NCBI GenBank assembly: GCA_036897485.1
Contig: JAYMTF010001974.1
Location: 1-20,346 of the forward strand
Length of the DNA: 20,346 nt
Reading direction: 5' to 3'
Origin: Pelargonium nanum
Taxonomy: Eukaryota; Streptophyta; Magnoliopsida; Geraniales; Geraniaceae
A program made the position numbers and the translations under genes. Below the pieces are notes generated by a model. The model made no database searches, was not told the DNA's origin, and saw only the letters and a program-made list of their open reading frames with translations. The stretch's first letter is position 1, and each line of letters begins with the position of its first letter. This document shows positions 1 through 12,000 of this stretch, in pieces.

Positions 1-3000
1 ATATGATATAATATCTCAGATGAAAAAATATACTCCCTTTGGGCAGTAATACTTATCTACTGCTGTTAAGTACCTAAGAACAAAAGTAGATCTTTTGAGT
101 TTTGACAGTAGATATGGGTTCTGAGGCACTATGCAATACATAGTAAGATTTGAATGGTTATTTAATGCAAGCATTACAAAGTTTAAACAGTTGTGCTCAA
201 GAGGCCAATTATATAGCAGACAGGTAGGGTATTACAACAAATCATAACCCTAAAAGTAATTCAGCACCAGAAATATAACCTGGCAGAAACGACATCCTTG
301 TAAATGAGATTAGTGGAGGTCGATTCACTACAGTAATAGGCTTTGTTATTGTAACAGGAATTCTGAAGAGAGGACCGCGCCATGGTGCTTTACAATCAAT
401 TCCATAGACTTCATAGTAGTGCAAACCATCACTAAGATTGGAAGGATCCACAACTATGCTGAAAAGAATGGGAAAAGAACTTGTAAATTGTTGATAGAAT
501 AAACAATATTCTAAATTAGATACTAAAGTAGTCCGTTAATATATCTGAATAGCAGAATGCATCACTGAAGACACATAGAAGAAAGGTGAAGTACAAGTTA
601 AGGTGCGAGTCCTAAAACACAGAACAACAAGAGAAAATGGAAAATAAATAACTCAACCCAAAAGAACTGGAAGTCTGGAAAAAAAATCAGAGAGAGAGAG
701 AGAGCAGATCAGAATACAGACGGGCATGGGGACGAATCAAGTTAAGACGCTAGCCAAGTCATTCAGGCCGGAGAACTTCTCTACCTGAGATTTTTCTAGA
801 CAGGTAATTATCAATAAATTTACAGAGAACTTACATATATAACTGTCTCAATTCTAATGCTGTTCTAAATTTCATTTCAGTTCTTACTTATGATCACACT
901 GTTGCAGGTGAAACATATATGTAATAAACAACCAACCTAACCATGGATCTGAGTATCTGACCCACCAAACATTGTGGTTATTCAAATGGATATATTCAAA
1001 AAGAACTAGGATACCACTGCGAAAAGACTGAAAATCCAAATGATTGAACTCAAGCTAACCAACCATTGACTTGCTTTGGCAAATTTAGCTGTATGACTGA
1101 TCACATTCAATAGGATGAAGGTTCAAGGAACACCTTCATAACAGGAAGAGACATAGCAGCATCCATGCAGACACACATACATGTGTTTTGTCGAATGCTT
1201 CTGTGTACTATGCATGCATCAAAAATAAATGATTTGGATGCACCGTTGCAATGCATACTCATAGATACCGGAAATGAAGTCAAGAAAAAGGATATTGACA
1301 ACTTTATAACGTGAATTAATTCCAGAGAAAAGAAAATTGGGGAGGGAAGTGATACGGCAAACAAGCTGCGGACAACATAAAATAGAGAAATACATAAGTA
1401 ATTATAAATTAAATGAAAAGGAAAAGTAATTATTAACTAACTTGAAGCTACATCCATTGTGTGTAAGGAGGAGATATTCAGGGGCTCTGACAACACTCTT
1501 TCCAGTGGAATGCAACTCAATACATTCCTCAAAAGGAACTAGTTCTTCTAGATTACTTGCACCTTCATGAAACTGCGGTTCAACTTGTACCGTCCACTGT
1601 AAAGATCATTATATCAGCGACTGTAGAAATGACAGATATAGTGGAAACTACTAGCACTGTTTGCCAGAATTGTTCATATACCATGCAAATGGCAAAAGTA
1701 GAGGTATGATTGAACTCAAAGCTAACCATTAAAATAGGAATATTCTACTCTCATATTCTGTGCATAAACTTTTAGTTTAAATGGTATCAGAGCCTTGGTG
1801 ACCTAAAGGCCACAAGTTTGAGTCCCGCTGCCGCCACCCTAATTAAATAATTAAATTACAGCACAAGGCGAAAAGAAGACCTGTGTTGCACGGGTGTTTG
1901 GGCTCACATGCATAGCGATAATGGGCTTGCACGTCAGGGGGCGTGTTATAGTATAAAAATTAAATTGGTCATTCAACTATTAGCTTAAGCTTTTAGTTTA
2001 GTTGGTTCTTTACAAAAATTACTCATAAAACTGGCTCTCTTTTTTTTCCAGAGATATAGTAATACTATCAGAACCCACAAATTCTTACCTCAGTAGATTG
2101 TTTGCAAGCACCAGCCTCTCTTAGGTAGATCCCTCGTGATATAGGAGCTGCAGTCAAAATGCATGTCAGAAATGTCATTTCACAGATCAGACAATATAAA
2201 TCTCTCAAAAGTTAATTTTTTCCTGATCATCCTTATAACATTCAAATTAAGGGCAATACCACAATCAAACTGAAAAATTCCCTGGCCATCAGTGAATAGT
2301 TATCAAAACATTTGTAACCCAACCTAATGCCCATGACGAGCCTCAGTAGAACCCATTGCAGGAAAGATGAAATTGTCGCCCAACATCAGAGAAAATTCCC
2401 ACAAAGCAAACATGTCATATAAAATTCTAAGTTGCTTGGAAAAATAATTAAGCATACCATATTTTGGCTAAAAGTTCTTCAGTAAGATGAGACAGAATTA
2501 ATTGCTAGTTAGTTACTGAGGAAGAGAGAGATAAATGGTGAGAGAATAGAGAACATAAACTTACTTGATTTTCCAGATTGAATTATCTTTATTTGGTAAC
2601 AAACAGATGGAACATCTCGAGATTGCTTCAAGTACTCATGTGCCCTGTTCACAATTAAGTGTCAAATAAATTCCAAACATGAAAAAGTTCAAGCCATTTT
2701 TTTACATTTATGGAGGACAGGATGCCTAGAGCACAAAATCTAACTTGTCAACTTGCATAAGCCCTTCTCCAGCAGAGAGTTTATCTTCCGGCAATTCCCC
2801 TACAGGAACAGATGTATTTTCAAGAGCCTTCCTAACACTGTAGGGACTCACAGGAATACCCTCAGCCTGCATAGAGAATGTTATATACCACAAGCATTGG
2901 CCGGACGCAAACATAACAGTGCTATTGATAAAGGACAAAAACCACAGTAAAATAATGTATATCAAAGTACCTTCATTGCACTAATAACTAAAGCAATCCC

Positions 3001-6000
3001 TCCACATGCAGATGGAGATGACATTGATGTGCCATTCATGAGCATGCGTCCTTGAAGTGTCCACGTAGGGACAGGAGCAACAGCCCCACCAGGAGCACTG
3101 ACACAGACTCCAAGATCACCATCAGCTGTTGGCCCTCGGCTAGACCTGTACCCCATTTCAACCATTTAAACAAGACTGAGAGGTAATTCAGAATCCAAGA
3201 CCATGAAGTGACTGATCGACAGTGTACCACCACTCGTATTCCAAGATCAAAATCAAACAAAGATATATGTCAGTATACCAACGTACCAAGTATATCCAAG
3301 CCCTTCACTGGGAGGTTCAACCAGACAATGAGTACCAGCAGCCATTGCAGGAGACACATATGCACCAACTCCTATAATGCTGGAAGATGTGCCACCAGGT
3401 GCACCGACAGTGCTCAATGCTGGTCCACTATTACCAGCACTACTCACAAATATCAGTCGATGCTTATTGACCACCTATATACAACCATGGTGGCATGTAT
3501 AGCATATTAGAAGCAAAAAAAAACTGAAAATGATAATAAAAGAGAACATAAATAACTATTTGTTCAAGTTCGAACTTCAAGATCTGAAATCGATACCTCA
3601 TTAACAAGGTCAATAAAGCGCCCGTAATCTGGCAGCAATGTCGGTTCTCCATAACTCATGTTGATGAGATCACATTTGTGCTGCATAAGACATCTAATAG
3701 CCATCATTATGATGCATTATGTTGAAAATTAAAAGTTCCCAAAATGTTTCATGTGCTAGAATACTTGTGTGTGAAACCAGTGTTGAGAAATCAGACAAAA
3801 AGTACATCACACTAAAATCATCAATAGGATATCTAATTCCAAATATCTCATGTGAATACATGTTCAACCGCACACCTCCACAGCAGCTATGAGTGCTCTC
3901 GTCAAGCCAGTTCCTGTTTCCATTGAACCTAAGCGTGTATCTCCAATTTTACAAGAGATTATCTGTGCTCCAGGTGCTATTCCATTCAATAAGGGCTCCT
4001 AAGAACAATCACATGTTTCCAATGGTAAATTAATTTGCTGTATTCAAAGTGCAACAAACAGATAAACATCAAGCTAAATGCCAATACCTCTGGATGGAAA
4101 GCAGTGGCAATACCAGCAACATGAGTACCATGAGGGGAGCAATCTGTTACAATACTTAAGATATTCCCTTCATCATACACGTTAACAACGAATGAACAGG
4201 CATCTAGTTTGCTAAACACACCATACTTTCGCTCAATCCTGAAAGAGTATTCTGATAGAGTTAACTAAACTTTCATGAGTACAGGAAAAAAAATTCCTTA
4301 GCCCCAAAAGGTCTCCTTTGAACTCACTAATAAAATGCGCTGCAAATGTTTAAACAGAACTACGCATCACAAATTGTTCGCATGAATGAACAAAGAAAAT
4401 ATATTTAAAAAGAAGTCCTGTATCATGGTTTTGGCTATAGTGCAAATCACTGTTCAAAAAGTAACCCCACTGTGAATCCCCAAGTAGTGTCTTCTCTCTC
4501 AAGCACCATCTGACAGCCACAATCTACAGAATTTCAAGACCTCTTCCTATGCCCAGTAGCAGTAAGCATTTCTAATTAATACTACTAAGGCTTCTGGTAA
4601 AATCAATTCACCTTTTCCCTTCAGCCCAACCAATAAATTAAAATGATAAAAAAGAGAGATCTTAATTGTTTCTTTATGGACAGTTTTGACTTTTGAGTCA
4701 TCTGAGGATAATATTCTTACTTACAGGGCCCGACACTAGTTAAGAAAAGAAGCATGATTTGCACATGGGTAAATGGATGAAACTTAAGTTATAAGGTGAT
4801 TCTCTATACCCTTTTATGTCTCAGTATTTCCATCAAATAGAGAGTTCAGTAAAACCTAAGAAACTATAACAAGCACTTGTGCATGATCACAGCGATGTAA
4901 GTATGAAGCTGATTGTTCAGAATACACTGACATCCACTTCGGTTTAACCGCTTTTCTCACTTGTATTTCACTATATTCCAGTGAAGTTCTTTTACCCATC
5001 AAAAGGCATACAAGAACAACAACCAAGTCATTTTGCAAATAATGTTAGGGTCGTCTACAATAATCCTTAATCAAAATTCTCTAGAATCCTCTGCCCATAT
5101 TCTATACTCTAGTCTATCAGACGATATCTACTCTCTTAAGTCAAATAAGATTATGTCTTTTCACACAACTGATCTCATGTAAACTTAGATCTCTATCTCT
5201 ACCTCTTTTAGTTTGTCCAAACTGAATTGTCTCGCCTTTCCTTACGGTATCTCTAATATCCTTATGTTCCACATGTCTAAACCACCTTAAACGGTTTCCC
5301 GCATCTTATCTTCATTTTGGCATTACCTCGACTCTTCAAATAGACTCATCTTTTATCTAGTGTTATCATAATTCCCACATAAACATTCTCTTTTCCACTA
5401 CCCTTTATCTTATGACATTATAGCCTCTTTGGAGCCGCCCAATATTCAATGTCATGTAGCATAGTTGGCCATATAGCTACACTGCTGAACTTTCATTTCA
5501 ACTTTAGAAACATTCTGTTATCACAAAGAACTCCCAAGACTCTCTTCCATTTTAACCACTCTGCATTAATGTTATTCTAACATCCTCTTCAATCTCTGTC
5601 TTTTTCAACTATAGACCCAAGATTCATAGAATGGTCACTTTTAGTAATTTTCTTATCTTTTAGCATAATTGAATCACTATTCATCCTCTTGCTTTTGATA
5701 AAACTACACTTCATAAATCCAGTTTTGGTTCTACTCATTCTGAACTCCTATGAATCTAAATTCTCTATCCATTCATCTAATTTGGCATTAACCCTATTTT
5801 ACTCTCAGCAACTGAAACAATATCAGCAAACAACATACACCAGGTGACCTCAGCTGGAAGAGATTTTGTGAGCTCATAAATGACCAAGGCAGAAGGAAAT
5901 GGAAAATTCCCTCTTAATTCCCCCATTAATTTTTACACTAGTCGATGCTCCTTCATACATATCTCTGATTAACTTAAAATATTTAAGATGTACACCTTTT

Positions 6001-9000
6001 TCTTCAGTACTCGCCACATAAGTTTACTAAAAATCTTATTATGTGCCTTTTCCAGGTCAGTAAAAAGATAGGTGCAAGTGTTTGCTTGCCTTACTCTTTA
6101 TTCTTTTCCTTAAATCCTCTCAATAGAAAAAATAGCTTTCATAGTGGATCTACTCGATAAAACCAAATTATTTCTCTGAAACCTTAGCTTCTACTATCTA
6201 CTTATGTATAATTACTCTTTCCCACAATTTCATTGTATGACTCGCAAATATCTTGTTAGTTCTCAATATTTGGTTATAGATATTTCTTAGTCACTTGACT
6301 CCAAGTTTCCCTACATATTTGATATTTCTTATAGGTATGGAAATTTTGTCCGGTTGATCCTAACATCCTCTTCACTGCATTAATTCTATTTCTAATATCC
6401 ACTTCAATCACTCCGTCTTTTAAATTATATATCCAAGATACCTATAATTGTCACTGTTAGTAATTTCCTCATCTTCCAGCATAACTGAACCACCATTCCC
6501 CTCCTATTTTTGCTAAAACTACACTCCATATATTCAGTTTTGCTGAATTTATATTCCTTGGACATCTTCTCTCTAAAACTGATTTGATTTTTTTCTTTAA
6601 GTTACATCATCACATCTTAGGCTCACTAAAGTTTTATTTGTCCTAAGAACCTTCATAAGGTAAAAGCCTAATACCATTATCACATGTTTTGTTGCAAAGT
6701 GCTCACCTATGATCCCTTTACAATCCTTTGTTTCTTCTATCTTCTCTCCTTGTAGGAATATAGTCTATTTGGCTAGTAATAAAGTCACTCCTAAAATTAA
6801 TTATGTGTGCATTTTGTTTCTTAAACCAAGTATTTGCTAACCACAAATCATATAATATAGCGGAGTCTAAAATAATCTCTCCTACCTCGTTCTTATCCCC
6901 AAAACCAAATCCCCGTGCATTCTCTCAAAACCTTGTCTACTCCTCCTTATGGGTCCATTTGAGTCTCCCCAAAAAAGGATATTTTCTCCAATAAGTATCC
7001 CTTGTATCACTTCATCTAAATCTTCTGTATATTGTCTCTTAGTTATTAATCTACTCTTATATGTGGTGCATAAGCACTAATTATGTCGAGCACCTCTAAA
7101 TCTAAAACTAGCTTGACGCATAAGATCTTATCATCATTTCTTTTAACATCTACAACAAACTCTCTAAATTGTGAACCCTATGATTTTTTTCAGCCTTGTT
7201 TCTATTTCCATTTTTCCGGTATACCAAAGCTTATAACCCTTTTTTTTTCTCTTCAGATTTCTCCCCTATCAACAACCATCATCAGGGCAAGTAGCTTAAG
7301 CGCTTGCTTCTCTTGAAGTCTCAGGTTCGAGCCTCAGTTGTTACGCTTGCTAATAAAAAAAAAAGATTTCTCCCCTATCCACTTCGTTTCTTAGAAGCAA
7401 ATAATATATGAATTCTACATCTAACTATAGTATCTTCCAGTTCCCTTAGTGTACAAGTAACCCGTCCATCAAGATGAGAGTCCTTGCATATTTTTCACTG
7501 CATTTGGGCGCTCACACAGCTTGTTGCTTCTAGGGGACGCCCTAGCAACCCTGACCATTTATATGCCCCAACCTGTTTTGCTCAAGGGTCCGCGTTCATT
7601 ATGTTTTGCTTCTGAATTGGAGAACAACTATAGCTAACCAATTCATTTCACAATTATCTTTACCTCACCGGTTGTTCACAGATAGCTTGAGACTAGAAAG
7701 CAGAAAATAATTAGTCACAAAATATTTTGTCCCTTTTACACTGATATGTGTAGCATTATACTCCTTTCAACTCCATCCTATAATCACTGTTAAGATGAAG
7801 AACTCCTAAAAGCATAATGATCATGCTAAAGTACCTGTAATTAGTTAGGGGTACAAAGTCAGCAAGCTTCCCACAATCTGGATTATCCTCAAGACTCTGT
7901 GTATCAAGAGCAACCCTCCATACTTCTCCATCATGCCATACAACAGCATCTATGACTGGCCCTTTGTCATCATAGCTCTAAAAACAAAACAAAAAAAAAA
8001 CAATTACTTCCCCTAAAAAATAACACGAAAAGAAATATTTCTAGAGCGGTAGGCACCCACATCAGCTTGTTTTCGAAGCATATCAACTCTGCTTTGGAGG
8101 TCTTCACGAGACTTTTTCAAGTTTGCATCTTCAACTTTCTTGTGTTTCTGAGAGAAGGTTTACAAACAGTTTAAACAGGACATAGATGATGAAACATGCA
8201 ACCCAAGCACATTCAAGCAAGATAGTATTGGCTAGTATTATATGTAGGAGCAGGAGAGCAGGAGCTTTCTATCACACATTCATAAAGGTCTAATTCTAAA
8301 TATACTTTGAGCACATCATTTTAGCATTTCTCTCACTTTTGTGGCCAACTCATTAAAAGACTGATGCTTGTTTCAGTTAAACTCGGAGCCAACTACTCAT
8401 GGAAACTGGAAGAAAATGAAGTCCCCACATATGAATGAGAAAAAATGATATAAAAAAAATGGGCCATACATGGATCAAACATCAGAAAACATACTCTTTA
8501 AACAGGAGAGTTGAATTTAATAGTAAATATGGAATGCGCTTGTATGACAATATAAAAGCTATATATGAGAATCATGTAACTTGACAAATAGGTGGGTATG
8601 CAAGAAATATACAAGCAGCATCCAGAAGACTAGAAAAACCTGATCAAATTCATCAAGATGCTTTACAGCCTTAGCGATTTCCTCCTGGGTTTTTTCATCC
8701 CACTTTTTCTTCCTTTCTCTCTGTTGAGAAAAAATAAACAGTAAGGAAATATTTTGTATATCCACCAGTTTAATATGAGCATGGAAAGAAAACTTTGAGG
8801 ATTGCAATAACGGATAGTGAGGATAGTACATACCTTCAATCTGGAAGTCAATGTCTTTGTAAATAGCTCATACACCAATTTGTAACCAACATGCCAATCA
8901 CCGGAAGGGTTTTTCCAAGAAGAGTTTACAACCAGGGAGCCCCCTGTTTGGAATAATAGTATAAATCACATTTAATGGTTGATAGAGTTGTCATACATGC

Positions 9001-12000
9001 ATACATAATAGTGTGTGTGTGTGTGTATATATATATAGAGAGAGAGAATAAGGAATCTAAGCCAAGAATTTTTTGGCTTAGCCTAAACCAAGCCAATGAG
9101 AGCTTGCCACCACATTAAAATACTCATTTACCCACCCAAGTGAATTTGTGGGAGTGGAGCGACCCGCTGGATTCAAGCATTTTAAATAAGGTGTCATAAT
9201 CTCATTGGTGGCTTAGGATCCTCAATCCCTATATATATATATATATCTATATATTTCCATGAAAATACATCAACACTGCAATTATTTCACGTAATAAAAG
9301 TGGGAAGAAGTACACAAGGAAAAAGGAATATCAAATAACAAGGAAAACCTGCTACTTAATTCATAACAAACCCATATGCAATTATGGTGCATGTACTATG
9401 GATATTTAGAATTTGACGATACTGTTGCCCCAGCAACCAGACGGTCCAGACCCTTAAGTTTATTCATATGAATGGCACAGAATTACGGTGCACTTGCTCC
9501 CAGGAATTGAGCTACTACAGAACTAAGAGGGTTGTCAATCAAGAAACTTGGGAATCAGACCAAAAATAAAACTCAGAAATTGCATCTGAAACAATCAAGG
9601 AAAGATTGTCAATAAATAAGGGTTCTGTCTTTCGTTTGTCAAGAACTCCTGTCTTAGCAATACAATTAGATACAGTCAAACAACGTTAACCATCTCATTT
9701 CTCAAGCAATAATATCTCAAGTTCTTTCTCAAGTACTCTTTTCCTTCTCAATTATATTGACTTCTTTTTTTAACAAGGTTTAATACATACGTGATGATAA
9801 AAGTGCCCATATTGCATTCAATTGCAATGCAACATGTGTATTTAATATATTTTATGAATTCAATTTTTTAACCAAGGAATATTAGAAATATAATTCTACA
9901 GTGCACGAAATAGGAGGTTTCTGATTACATGATTTGGTCCTCTTTAAGACCATTTGGGTCCAAAGTGCTTGCAGCTATAAAGACAATAATTATGGCATTG
10001 CTTGTATCCATAATTAGCTAAGGCAAAAATAGGATAAAGAAATTCAGAAGAAGAAAAAAACATCATAGAGCATAGACTTCATTCTTAGCCATAAACTCAT
10101 TTGCTGTTGTGACATAACCAACAGAGAAGAGAAAACAACTAGAAAATAAACTTTAGACAACATAATTATGTTTGAAGGTTACGAAAATTATTTATTCGCT
10201 TGTTTCAGCAAGGAAACAAGGACCAAAGATTCTTATCAGTATCTTATAAGAAAACTGACACTGTCTAACAAATAAAGGTTGCATAAAGCCGCCGCAGTAA
10301 TCCAATACACTATGAACAATGTGCAATTGAGATGTTCGTGCATAAATATAGAAGCTAGTCAGGATTTCAACACTGACCTGAAGCACCACGAATACAACCA
10401 TCTGCATCAGCCTTCACTACCTTTGAGGTATCCACATCTCCACTTCCAGTGCTGAATTAAAGGACTTTGATTAGTACATTTGGTCTCAAGGGAGTTTCTA
10501 ATCACCAACTCTATGACTATATAAAATTAGGCATACCAGTCAAGTACATCAAGGATTTTAGGCTTCCCATCTGACGTGACTTGTAATCCATCAGCAGCTG
10601 GGTCTACACCAGAATCTGTAAATCAGAAGGGACAAAGGTCATTGATCAGTGATCACATATGCAACCCCTCCACGTAAGATGAAACACTTCAAAGTTTGTA
10701 GCATATCAAAATATTAACACCAATCTGTTTGATGTCTTAAATCGAGCCAATACTGTTTTTTTATCTTTGGCTGGATCAACCACTTAGCATATAAAAAGGA
10801 CAAACGGTTACTAAACCATTTAGCTTGATTCCATTATCTAATTCTTTTTATCATCAACCTAGCAGATATAGTAACTGGCTCACCACCAAAGACTCCAATA
10901 ACAAACCAGTGAACCGCCACTAATGCAGCATACAAACAGAAGGCAGTTGATTGTTCACTGGAAATCATTACTCGACCATTTACCTTGATTTCACTTTCTG
11001 CTTATTTTTATCATCAACCAAGCAGACACAACCACCATCAATATTTTCCTTTCTTTTCTCATCAACCAAACAACACTATAACAATATGGCCACTCAATGG
11101 TCTGGCGGACAAACAGAAAGACAACTGAATCAGTTACTGTTACTCAACCATTAAGCTTGATTTCATTATCTGTTTCTTTTCATCATCAACCAAACACATA
11201 AAGCAAACGACTCAACACCAGCCAACCAATTACCTTAAGTCACCATCAATATTTTCCACTCTTTTCTCACCAGCCAAATATCACTACTACAACAAGGACA
11301 CTCAATCATTTAGCAAACAATCAAAATGACAACATATTGTTTGCCGTTAATCAACCATTTAGCTTGATTTCATTATCTATTTCTTTTCATCATCAACCAA
11401 ACATATAAAAGTAACTGACTCGACACCAGCCAACCAATTACCTCAAGTCAACATTAATATTTTCCTTTCTTTTCTCATCAACCAAACAACACTACAACAA
11501 CAAGGCCACTCGATCATTTAGCAAACAAGCAGAATGACAAATAAATTGTTTGCTGTTACTCAACTATCTAGCTTGATTTCATTATCTATATCTTTTCATT
11601 ATCATCCAAACAGATAGAGCAACTGACTCAACAACCACCAACCAAACAGCTCAAGTCACTGTCAATATTTTCCACTCTTTTCTCATCAGCCAAACAACAC
11701 TAATACAACAAGGTCACTCAATAGTCAATCCTTAAGCATACAAAACAGAATGCAACTGGATCCGTTACTGTTACCCAACCATTTAGCTTGAAAGAGATAG
11801 AGCAACATCAATATTTTCCTTACTTCTCCCATCAACCAAACAACATTATAACAACAAGATCACTCAGTCCTTAACCATGCAAACATAAATACATCTAAAT
11901 CGTTTACCATTACTCAACCATTTAGCTTGAAAGAGATCGAACAACATCAATAGTTTCCTCACTTTTCTCATCTACCAAACAACACTACAACAACAAGGTC

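Larger units (their letters stand above)
5000..7560 (-). mobile_element. Degenerate LINE (non-LTR retrotransposon) ORF2 relic in TPP2 intron 7
   Basis: Read on the minus strand with frameshifts and stops, this region follows the plant L1-type ORF2. At about 7480-7365 it gives [20 protein letters not shown] and ETKWIGEK, the start of the endonuclease. At about 7020-6770 it gives [20 protein letters not shown] and [20 protein letters not shown], the endonuclease centre; the usual GDxNGH motif reads GDSNGP. At about 6245-5816 it gives [23 protein letters not shown] and WCMLFADIV, the reverse transcriptase with the FADD box losing one Asp. At 5290-5143 it gives [20 protein letters not shown], the conserved C-terminal segment. 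It is an old, inactive copy in the same orientation as the host gene. The ends are approximate and no target duplication was seen. Confidence 0.85.
4239..7834. other. TPP2 intron 7 (3.6 kb), enlarged by retroelements
   Basis: The largest TPP2 intron in the window, against 83-195 bp for most of its neighbours. About 5000-7560 is retroelement sequence, described separately. The flanks 4239-5000 and 7560-7834 are unremarkable AT-rich intron. Splicing is expected to be normal because donor (GTACTTTAGC) and acceptor (CTTTCAG) are intact. Confidence 0.85.
8944..10377. other. TPP2 intron 3 (1434 bp)
   Basis: Contains the microsatellite and MITE-like element at 9011-9254. The rest, 9255-10377, is AT-rich intron without anything I recognise. 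Confidence 0.8.

Noticed and set aside
1107-1364. Small protein with hydrophobic N-terminus inside TPP2 intron 16
   Set aside because: No conserved motif, lies within an intron, and its composition is that of AT-rich non-coding sequence.
1782-1815. Full-length copia retrotransposon suggested by the primer-binding site
   Set aside because: Only about 150 bp separates the primer site from the polypurine-like stretch, with no gag or pol sequence, so at most a TRIM-type remnant.
3208-3510. Plus-strand open frame of 100 codons
   Set aside because: Shadow of TPP2 exon 11, which encodes the SSAGNSGP motif on the minus strand.
7291-7333. tRNA gene
   Set aside because: It has A- and B-box sequences but no cloverleaf stems or anticodon arm of normal form; the A-tail and target duplications show it is a SINE.
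5000-7560. Active LINE
   Set aside because: Many stops and frameshifts, the endonuclease NGH motif changed to NGP, and the RT FADD box reduced to FAD-I.
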